A stretch of DNA of 13,609 bases, taken from JBBDIO01 sp040880365 (GTDB taxonomy: Bacteria; Chloroflexota; Anaerolineae; Caldilineales; Caldilineaceae). Made by a program: the position numbers and the translations under genes. The notes beneath the pieces were generated by a model that worked only from the letters and a program-made list of their open reading frames with translations, made no database searches and was not told where the DNA came from. Where the stretch lies: the NCBI GenBank assembly GCA_040880365.1, contig JBBDIO010000239.1, positions 1 to 13,609 on the forward strand, given 5' to 3'. Position 1 is the stretch's first letter; each line of letters begins with the position of its first letter. Positions 8,673 through 13,609 of this stretch are shown piece after piece.

Positions 8673-8760
8673 CGGCATATTTTGTGCGCGGAATCAGAAA
8701 TCGGCATATTTGTTGGTGAAAACATTCAACTTGCATAATTGGTGCAGATTGCATAGAATA
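8673..8760 (+). promoter_or_regulatory. Candidate promoter/operator of the ABC importer cassette
   Basis: Two copies of CGGCATATTT lie 29 bases apart (8673 and 8702). TTGCAT (8731-8736) and TAGAAT (8754-8759) are separated by exactly 17 bases and make the best -35/-10 pair in this gap. An alternative -10, CATAAT (8734-8739), lies in the same register as in the SLC13 upstream region. TTGCATA is itself directly repeated (8731 and 8749). The assignment is by eye only. Confidence 0.4.
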
Positions 8761-8872
8761 CCGCGGTTCCTTTCAACCAATCGCGCGCTTGGCTAGTCTG
8801 CATTTCCGCTTGGGCAAAAAACACAAACAGAGGCGCGTACCACATGCAATTAACGAGTTGAATCTCGCAACA

Positions 8873-8926
8873 GGTTATGTGTGACCGTGCCCAAAAGCGC
8901 AGCAAGGCTTTGCGGGCATAATAACC
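8873..8926 (+). promoter_or_regulatory. Nested leader hairpin upstream of the solute-binding protein gene
   Basis: Three nested stems: GGTTAT (8873-8878) with ATAACC (8921-8926); TGCCC (8888-8892) with GGGCA (8914-8918); and AAAGC (8894-8898) with GCTTT (8907-8911). All 16 pairs are canonical, separated by asymmetric internal loops. It lies between the candidate promoter and the gene, so it would be transcribed. It matches no riboswitch class that I recognise. Confidence 0.35.
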
Positions 8927-9116
8927 TCTGTGTTACCTCCTGCAATGCGCAATACCAATCGAGATCCTGGACGATTCACGATCTTGCACAAATAGAATTT
9001 ACCCCTCAATAAAGTGTTTTCACCCTGGGTATATTTTGTCTCGGCAGCATGGTTGGTCTTTGCCACATGTACCCATGTCATAGGTATTATTTTTCGGTTC
9101 AATCACGCGATTCAAT

Positions 9117-9122
9117 AAGGAG
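9117..9122 (+). promoter_or_regulatory. Ribosome binding site choosing the ATG at 9131
   Basis: AAGGAG lies 8 bases before the ATG at 9131 but only 2 bases before an in-frame GTG at 9125. The spacing favours the ATG. Confidence 0.75.
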
Positions 9123-9130
9123 ATGTGCAA

Positions 9131-11041
9131 ATGGTTCCCCAAATTAACCTCTGGTGGAAGCGACGATTGGCGACCGTTGGGTTGTTGTTCGCCATCGTAT
9201 TGATGGTAGCAGCCTGCGGTGGTAATGCGGCGCCTGCCGCAGAGCCGGCCGCGCCAGAACCGCCCGCGGCCGAAGTCGAAGCCGACGAACCTGAAGCAGA
9301 GCAAGCAGACGCCGAGGAAGCGGACGCCACTGCCGAAGATGACGCAGATGCCGAAGCCGATGACGCCGAAGCCGATGACGCCGAAACAGAAGAAGCCGAA
9401 GCAGATGCGGCGAGCGATGATCCCTATGTGACCGTGTTTGGCGAGCAGCTGCCGGATGATGCGCGGCCCTACGACGAGCAAGTCTTCCATGCCGGCTGTG
9501 ACATTACGGCCAATCAGATCACGTTTGACTTCGCCGTTTCGGTCTATCAACGGTTCTGTGGCAGCGATCGCTTCCAGCAGCAATTGGTCCAGCTGGATAA
9601 GGACTTCAATGTCATTCCCGTTTCGGCTGAGAGCTGGGAAGTATCGGAGGACGGCCTGACCTGGACGTTCCATCTGAAAGAGGGCCTCATGTGGTCGGAC
9701 GGTACGCCGCTGACCGCGTATGACTGGGAGGCGACTTTCCAGCTGAGCGCAGACCCGGAACAGGCGTGGGATTTTGCCTGGTTCTATGCCGGCGTTTTGG
9801 AAAACTGGAACGAAGTGATCGCGGGCGAATTGCCGGTTGAAGAATTGGGCGTGCGCGCCGTAGATGATCTCACCCTGGAGATCACCACCGAAGTTGAATG
9901 GCCGCCGCTGCCTGCCATGATGGTCTTTTCGTTTGTCATGCAAAAGGGCGCGCTGGAAGCCCACGGCCCGCTTTATAACAGCAATCCCGAAACTTCGGTT
10001 TCGGCGGGTCCGTTCATGCTGGAATCCATCAGCCCTGGTGAACGCATCGTGCTGGTCGCCAATCCCATGTTCAAGGGGTTGAATCCGCCGCGTTTGCAGC
10101 GCATGGTCTATACCTATATGAGCGTGGCCACCACATTCTCGGCCTTTGAGAATGATGATATTCATATGGTGGGCTATGAGTGGTTGACCCCGGCAGATTT
10201 TGAGATCATTCTGAACGATCCGGTGCTGGGCGACAATTATCTGCGCCACTACGGTGATTTCCGCACGGACTATCTGCTCTTCGATACATTCAATCCGCCG
10301 TTCGACAATCTCGATGTGCGCAAGGCGTTTGCCCATGCTGTGGATCGCGATGCCATTGTGCAGAACGTCTTTGGTGAGATTCGCGCCATGCCCGCCCACT
10401 CTATGCTGATGCCCGGCTATCCGGCTTCGGACACGGAAGGTGCGCTGACTGAATATCAGGTCTTTAATTGTGAGCTTGCCCAGGAACACCTGGCAGAGGC
10501 CGGTTATGCCGATGGCGAAGGCTTCCCCACGCAAGAGTTGTGGCTGCGCGGCGAAGGCCCGGCCATGGCGGCAGTCTATCAGGCCACGGCCGCTTCGATT
10601 TCTTCGTGTCTGAACATCGAAATCGAGGTCTCGAACCAGGATGGTCGCGTCTATATGGATGCACTCAATGCCCGCCCCACCCAGCTTTCCCTGGGCGCGG
10701 TTTCCTATGGCATGGACTTCCTGGATCCGTCCAATCTGCTCGGCATTTGGCTATCCAGCGGGCGTCATTCCTGGCGCAATGAGGAATTCGACAGCCTGGT
10801 CACCGAGGCCAGCAGTATGGTAGGCGACCCTGAACTGCGCGAGCAGATGTTCCGCGATGCCGAAGAAATTCTGGTCGACGATGTCGGTGGTGTCTTTATT
10901 GCGCACCGCTGGGCCGGCGACCTGGTCAAGCCCTATTTGCAGGGTGAAGGTTTCCGCGAACCCGATTCGCAGGGCATTGCCGCATTCCACTGGGGCAATG
11001 ACTGGGTTTGGGGCGATGTCTATCTCGCCGAACAGGAATAG
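9131..11041 (+). CDS. ABC importer solute-binding lipoprotein, family 5 (DppA/OppA type)
   Basis: The 636-residue protein opens with a lipoprotein signal: basic WWKRR, a hydrophobic stretch, and lipobox VAAC with Cys29 as the lipidation site. Residues 31-97 are an Ala/Glu/Asp-rich tether with repeats of the type AEADD. The family 5 extracellular binding domain follows at about 150-600, with LDKDFNVIPVSAESWEVSEDG (155-175), the segment FNPPFDNLDVRKAFAHAVDR (387-406) and DFLDPSNL (529-536), all at positions typical of dipeptide/oligopeptide binding proteins. Cys123 and Cys143 could pair. Family members deliver peptides, nickel, sugars or opines to the membrane channel, so the substrate is uncertain. 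It is the first gene of a cassette with two Dpp-type permease genes, but 325 structured bases separate it from them. A GTG at 9125 is a possible but poorly spaced alternative start. Confidence 0.93.
   Translation: MVPQINLWWKRRLATVGLLFAIVLMVAACGGNAAPAAEPAAPEPPAAEVEADEPEAEQADAEEADATAEDDADAEADDAEADDAETEEAEADAASDDPYVTVFGEQLPDDARPYDEQVFHAGCDITANQITFDFAVSVYQRFCGSDRFQQQLVQLDKDFNVIPVSAESWEVSEDGLTWTFHLKEGLMWSDGTPLTAYDWEATFQLSADPEQAWDFAWFYAGVLENWNEVIAGELPVEELGVRAVDDLTLEITTEVEWPPLPAMMVFSFVMQKGALEAHGPLYNSNPETSVSAGPFMLESISPGERIVLVANPMFKGLNPPRLQRMVYTYMSVATTFSAFENDDIHMVGYEWLTPADFEIILNDPVLGDNYLRHYGDFRTDYLLFDTFNPPFDNLDVRKAFAHAVDRDAIVQNVFGEIRAMPAHSMLMPGYPASDTEGALTEYQVFNCELAQEHLAEAGYADGEGFPTQELWLRGEGPAMAAVYQATAASISSCLNIEIEVSNQDGRVYMDALNARPTQLSLGAVSYGMDFLDPSNLLGIWLSSGRHSWRNEEFDSLVTEASSMVGDPELREQMFRDAEEILVDDVGGVFIAHRWAGDLVKPYLQGEGFREPDSQGIAAFHWGNDWVWGDVYLAEQE
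9350..9409 (+). repeat. 15-base imperfect tandem repeat encoding the acidic tether
   Basis: Four 15-base units each begin GCCGAA. The first two (9350-9364, 9365-9379) are identical (GCCGAAGCCGATGAC) and the next two have drifted. They encode the pentapeptide AEADD and its variants. Replication slippage could change tether length here. Confidence 0.75.
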
Positions 11042-11046
11042 GCGCG

Positions 11047-11092
11047 CCGGCTGGGGGATAGGGACGCACGGCTGAATCCCTTCCCCGGCTGG
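11047..11092 (+). promoter_or_regulatory. Strong hairpin just after the binding-protein stop
   Basis: Left arm CCGGCT, G bulge, GGGGA, T bulge, AGGGA (11047-11064); 12-base loop; right arm TCCCT TCCCC GGCTGG (11077-11092). That is 16 pairs, including two G-T wobbles, starting 6 bases after the stop. No T tract follows, so it looks more like a 3'-end stabiliser or a partial attenuator than an intrinsic terminator. The role is inferred from position in the SBP-permease gap. Confidence 0.5.
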
Positions 11093-11099
11093 TGTCAGG

Positions 11100-11166
11100 G
11101 GAGTTGAGTGGAGAACGTTGTCGGTGGTTGCCCAGCAGGGCACACGGGCGTTCCCCGCTCAACTCC
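11100..11166 (+). promoter_or_regulatory. Long 18-base inverted repeat with inner hairpin
   Basis: GGAGTTGAGTGGAGAACG (11100-11117) pairs with CGTTCCCCGCTCAACTCC (11149-11166) at 17 of 18 positions, counting one G-T wobble. A tight inner stem TGCCC-AGCA-GGGCA lies at 11129-11142. It is the second of three structures between the binding-protein and permease genes. Confidence 0.5.
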
Positions 11167-11174
11167 TTCTCATG

Positions 11175-11199
11175 TTCAGTGTTAGTCATATTCAGTGTT
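11175..11199 (+). repeat. Short direct repeat TTCAGTGTT
   Basis: TTCAGTGTT occurs at 11175-11183 and 11191-11199, a 16-base period, between the second and third structured elements. No function is evident. Confidence 0.4.
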
Positions 11200-11212
11200 G
11201 TTTACGGCTGCA

Positions 11213-11310
11213 TCCGGTAAGTCCTACGAAGTAGGGTAGGTCACCGCTCCTGCGGTGACAGCTAGTGTCACGCCAGGAGGCGTGACCTACCATGTAAACG
11301 ACTTGCCGGA
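11213..11310 (+). repeat. Outer 11-bp stem enclosing the twin-hairpin palindrome
   Basis: TCCGGTAAGTC (11213-11223) pairs with GACTTGCCGGA (11300-11310) over 11 positions with one G-T wobble, and encloses the palindrome at 11235-11291. A second pair of arms, GTTGTTTAC (11197-11205) and GTAAACGAC (11294-11302), matches at 8 of 9 positions plus a wobble. It crosses the first stem, so the two are either alternative folds or a pseudoknot. The whole unit may be a REP/MITE-like element rather than a leader of the permease gene. Confidence 0.45.
11235..11291. repeat. Twin-hairpin palindrome (REP/BIME- or MITE-like)
   Basis: Two 26-base inverted halves (11235-11260 and 11266-11291) flank the centre GCTAG. 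Each half folds alone into an 8-bp hairpin: GTCACCGC-TCCT-GCGGTGAC (11240-11259) and GTCACGCC-AGGA-GGCGTGAC (11267-11286). The halves match except at four bases, which form two flipped base pairs within the hairpin stems. The ends are GGTAGGTCAC and GTGACCTACC. No target-site duplication is obvious next to the ends. Confidence 0.75.
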
Positions 11311-11366
11311 TAAGGCACTTACTCATCGTTTGTGTTCGGCTTTTGTATAACCGGAAGGGATAGTGG

Positions 11367-12332
11367 ATGGCGCGTTATGTGTTGGGGCGGCTTGTTTCGC
11401 TGGTGTTTGTCTTGATTGCCGTCTCTATGATTACGTTTTTTCTCATGCACTCTGTGCCGGGTGGTCCGTTCGATGAGACTAATCAGCCGTTGCCGCCCGC
11501 GGCCAAAGCCAATATTCTGGCAAAATATGGATTAGATCAGCCCGTCTGGCGGCAATATCTGAATTATATGAGCAGTGTGTTGCGCTTTGATTTTGGGATT
11601 CCCTATCAACAGCCCACCACAACGGTTGCCGAGCTTATCAAACGGAGCTGGCTGGTATCTGCCCAGCTGGGCCTTATGACGATCATTGTGGCCTTTGGGC
11701 TGGGTATTCCCATCGGTATCTTTGCCGCCTATCATCAGAATTCATGGATAGACACGGGGGTGACTTTCACTGCGATGCTGGGGATCACGGTGCCCAACTT
11801 TGTGGTGGGAACCTGGTTGATTCTGTTCTTTGCGCTCTATCTCGGCTGGTTGCCTATGGGTGGCTGGAACACGCCGGAAAGCTGGATTGTGCCGGGTCTC
11901 CTTTCCAAAGACTGGATCATGCCTGTATTGGCCTATGCGCTTGCCCCGCTTTCGGTGGTGGCGCGTTATACGCGCGCCAGCGTCATCGAAACCATCCGCA
12001 GCGACTATGTACGCACCGCGCGCGCCAAGGGTCTGACCAGCACGCGCATTATGTCGCGCCATGTCCTGCGCAATGCGCTGATCCCCATGGTCACCATATT
12101 TGGCGTAGAAGTGCCCAATCTTCTGACCGGAACCATCTTTATTGAAACAATTTTTCGGATTCCGGGGCTGGGCAAATTTTTTGTCACCAGCACTTTCAAT
12201 CGCGACTATCCCATGATTATGGCGCTGGTTTTGCTGATTGCATTCGTCTGGGGCATCACCTATCTGATTACCGACCTCCTCTATACGCGCATTGATCCGC
12301 GTATTCGGCTGGGTTCGAAGGGGGTTATATAG
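11367..12332 (+). CDS. ABC importer permease, DppB/OppB type
   Basis: The 321-residue protein has the expected length and layout of the first permease of peptide/nickel-type importers. It starts with MARYVLGRL and a membrane helix (about 9-31), then a periplasmic segment with ILAKYGLDQPVWRQYLNYM (50-68), and five further helices in the BPD_transp_1 domain (about 95-305). The cytoplasmic EAA loop, which docks on the ATPase, is YVRTARAKGLTSTRI (214-228) followed by HVLRNALIP. The C-terminal YTRIDPRIR is typical of the family. GGAAGGGA ends six bases before the ATG. The stop TAG overlaps the GTG start of the next permease by one base, so the two are translationally coupled. It is on the same strand as the binding-protein gene but separated from it by the structured 325-base spacer. 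Confidence 0.95.
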   Translation: MARYVLGRLVSLVFVLIAVSMITFFLMHSVPGGPFDETNQPLPPAAKANILAKYGLDQPVWRQYLNYMSSVLRFDFGIPYQQPTTTVAELIKRSWLVSAQLGLMTIIVAFGLGIPIGIFAAYHQNSWIDTGVTFTAMLGITVPNFVVGTWLILFFALYLGWLPMGGWNTPESWIVPGLLSKDWIMPVLAYALAPLSVVARYTRASVIETIRSDYVRTARAKGLTSTRIMSRHVLRNALIPMVTIFGVEVPNLLTGTIFIETIFRIPGLGKFFVTSTFNRDYPMIMALVLLIAFVWGITYLITDLLYTRIDPRIRLGSKGVI

Positions 12333-13255
12333 TGAGCCAGGTGCAGCAGGAAAATTTGCACACTGCCGTACAGGGTGCGGTGACTCCCAACGGCATTCAA
12401 CGCCCACACCGCACTTTGTGGGGGGATGCCGTACGCCGATTTTTTCAGAATCGACTGGCAGTCCTGGGTTTTGTCCTGGTAACGTTTATTGCATTTCTCG
12501 CGATTTTTGCCGATCTGATTGCTCCCTATGACTATGCCCGTGCCGATTTTTCGCGGGTTCTTGTGCTGCCATTTCGCGATCCCCTGCATCCGTTGGGCAC
12601 CGATGAAGTGGGGCGCGACTATCTGAGCCGGCTCATCTATGGCGCACGAACATCGATGCTGGTGGGCCTCTCGGTACAAACTTTTGCCGTCGCGGTCGGG
12701 GTGACGCTGGGCGGTTTGGCGGGGTATCTGGGCGGACGCACCGATTTTGTGGTGGCGCGCCTGATCGAAATCATGACTGCCTTTCCGGGCCTGTTGTTTG
12801 CCATCTTGCTGATTACGGTTTGGGGCGGCGGGCTGCACAATGTCATTCTCGCCCTGGGCATCACCAGTTGGATTGGTATCGCGCGGCTGACGCGTGCCCA
12901 GCTCTATCAATTGCGGGAAAAGGAGTTTGTCGAAGCCGCGCGTGGGCTTGGGGTTCCGCAACATCGCATCATCTTTGGGCATCTTCTGCCCAATGCGCTC
13001 TCTCCGATACTGGTCGCAATCAGTTTTGGGATCCCCGCCGCCATCTTTGGCGAGGCCGGTCTGAGTTTTCTGGGGCTGGGCGTCAACGATCCGATTGCCA
13101 GTTGGGGCAAGATGGTAGGCGTCAGTGGCGCATATGTGCGCGTCTATTGGCACATGGCGCTCTTTCCCACGATTTTAATTGCATTGACCATGTTGGGTTT
13201 TTCGTTTATGGGCGACGGGCTGCGCGATGCCCTGGACCCCAGGCTCGACAAGTAG
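12332..13255 (+). CDS. ABC importer permease, DppC/OppC type
   Basis: The 307-residue protein pairs with the preceding DppB-type permease to form the membrane channel. It has an N-terminal cytoplasmic tail and an OppC_N-type helix (about 42-64), the periplasmic signature HPLGTDEVGRD (86-96), and the BPD_transp_1 domain with five helices (about 105-295). The EAA loop EFVEAARGLGVPQHRII (198-214) and HLLPNALSPI contact the ATPase. FLGLGVNDPIASWG (246-259) and the LDPRLDK terminus fit the family closely. The start is GTG in the TAGTG overlap with the upstream stop, with purine-rich GAAGGGGG at 12317-12324 as ribosome site. A Dpp/Opp complex also needs one or two ATPases (DppD/DppF). None is in the window, so they may lie downstream or be encoded elsewhere. 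Confidence 0.95.
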   Translation: MSQVQQENLHTAVQGAVTPNGIQRPHRTLWGDAVRRFFQNRLAVLGFVLVTFIAFLAIFADLIAPYDYARADFSRVLVLPFRDPLHPLGTDEVGRDYLSRLIYGARTSMLVGLSVQTFAVAVGVTLGGLAGYLGGRTDFVVARLIEIMTAFPGLLFAILLITVWGGGLHNVILALGITSWIGIARLTRAQLYQLREKEFVEAARGLGVPQHRIIFGHLLPNALSPILVAISFGIPAAIFGEAGLSFLGLGVNDPIASWGKMVGVSGAYVRVYWHMALFPTILIALTMLGFSFMGDGLRDALDPRLDK

Positions 13256-13330
13256 GGAAGGCAGGTTTTGTGAAGGCCAGTCTTGTGAAGAGTGGCAAGT
13301 GAGGGTCAGCCTAGTGAAGGATGCAGCGTT

Positions 13331-13609
13331 ATGAAGGACAATTTACTCAAGAGCCGAACGGGCGAGATTGTGCCCGGTGGTAGTGTGCGCCGACCGTTCA
13401 ACCGGCTGGGTGTGGCGGCAATCTGCCTGCTGTTCGTGGTGTTTGTGGCCGCGTGTGGCGGCGCAGAGGATCCGGCCACCCCTGCGCCGGCGCGGGTCAT
13501 TCCCACCATGCCCCCAGCCAGTTTTGCCCAGCCCACCACGATGATTAGCGCGGGCGCACCAACCGAAACGGATGACACCGAAACGGATGACACCGAAACG
13601 GATGACACC
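13331..13609 (+). CDS. Lipoprotein with acidic TETDD repeats, 3' end outside window
   Basis: The ATG at 13331 opens a frame that runs 93 codons to the window edge without a stop. GAAGGA at 13316-13321 is a usable ribosome site. The product has a basic N-region (VRRPFNRL), a hydrophobic core (about 26-40) and lipobox VAAC with Cys42 as the predicted lipidation site. A Pro/Ala/Thr-rich tether and then TETDD repeats (78-93) follow. The plan copies that of the binding protein at 9131: lipobox, CGG, then an acidic low-complexity tether. It lies 75 bases after the DppC-type gene on the same strand. It is probably a second solute-binding or accessory surface lipoprotein of the cassette, but the functional domain is not visible, so this stays a guess. 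Confidence 0.75.
   Translation, partial: MKDNLLKSRTGEIVPGGSVRRPFNRLGVAAICLLFVVFVAACGGAEDPATPAPARVIPTMPPASFAQPTTMISAGAPTETDDTETDDTETDDT
13562..13609 (+). repeat. 15-base tandem repeat in the lipoprotein tether
   Basis: ACCGAAACGGATGAC repeats perfectly at 13562-13576, 13577-13591 and 13592-13606, and a fourth copy begins at the window edge. It encodes TETDD. The array may continue beyond the window. Confidence 0.85.

Larger units (their letters stand above)
8603..9130. other. 528-base intergenic region / long leader of the binding-protein gene
   Basis: I find no credible coding sequence here. From left to right it holds GC-rich short inverted repeats just after the SLC13 stop, two CGGCATATT boxes, a candidate promoter (8731-8759), a nested hairpin (8873-8926), an anti-Shine-Dalgarno-like ACCTCCT (8935-8941), and about 190 AT-richer bases with only minor dyads (AGATC/GATCT near 8960-8985, ACATG/CATGT near 9064-9078). 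It ends at a good ribosome site. If the candidate promoter is right, the 5' leader is about 370 bases, unusually long for a transport gene. Confidence 0.5.

Noticed and set aside
9125..9130. GTG at 9125 as start of the binding protein
   Set aside because: It is only 2 bases from the AAGGAG, too close for initiation. The ATG at 9131 has 8-base spacing.
9020..10534. Long open frame on the minus strand opposite the binding-protein gene
   Set aside because: It is antisense to a gene with unmistakable family 5 motifs, its product is low-complexity and His/Arg/Gly-rich, and it has no convincing ribosome site. It is a by-product of GC-rich codon use.
11047..11092. Intrinsic terminator after the binding-protein gene
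   Set aside because: The hairpin is strong but no T run follows it, so I list it as a stabiliser/attenuator candidate instead.
11319..11351. TTACTC with TATAAC as a promoter directly before the DppB-type gene
   Set aside because: The spacing is 21 bases and the -35 match is poor.
13562..13609. Tandem repeats as a CRISPR array
   Set aside because: The units are 15 bases, contiguous without spacers, in frame, and encode a simple TETDD tether.

Overview
The window is GC-rich, tightly packed bacterial DNA and most resembles a member of the Chloroflexota (Anaerolineae/Caldilineae-like). That placement is an inference from style: Thr-Pro-rich linkers around an SH3-like domain, lipoproteins with long low-complexity tethers behind the lipobox, and an oligopeptide-type ABC cassette. 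No rRNA or tRNA gene is present to confirm it.

Layout: (a) 2-3369, two plus-strand genes: the end of a large secreted or surface-type protein with an SH3-like domain, then a four-helix membrane protein of unknown function with paired cysteines. (b) 3376-5370, minus strand: a CPA2 (KefB/KefC-type) cation:proton antiporter with a C-terminal RCK (TrkA-N/TrkA-C) module. It converges on the preceding gene with a 6-base gap. (c) 5605-6669, plus strand and divergent from the antiporter: a small two-helix sensor histidine kinase with no response regulator beside it. (d) 6821-8602: an SLC13/DASS-type permease with two TrkA-C-like domains inserted between its membrane halves. (e) 9131 to the end: an ABC importer cassette of the Dpp/Opp type, with a family 5 solute-binding lipoprotein, a DppB-like permease, a DppC-like permease, and the start of a second lipoprotein that runs off the window. 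The ATPase genes are not in view.

The non-coding gaps are the most unusual part. The 325-base gap between the binding-protein gene and the first permease gene holds three successive secondary-structure elements. The last (11235-11291) is a 57-base palindrome made of two mirror-image hairpins. Its two halves differ at only four bases, and these amount to two flipped base pairs, so both hairpins stay intact. The 528-base gap before the binding-protein gene holds a candidate promoter and a nested leader hairpin. Its promoter shares a set of boxes (CGGCATATT, AAAAC, CATAAT, YGGYGC) with the gap before the SLC13 gene, which suggests that the two are co-regulated.

Working model (inference): one block handles ion and anion transport (antiporter, kinase, SLC13 permease, the two transporters carrying cytosolic RCK/TrkA-C-type domains). 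A second block handles import of peptides or similar solutes, and the structured spacer may set binding-protein output above permease output.
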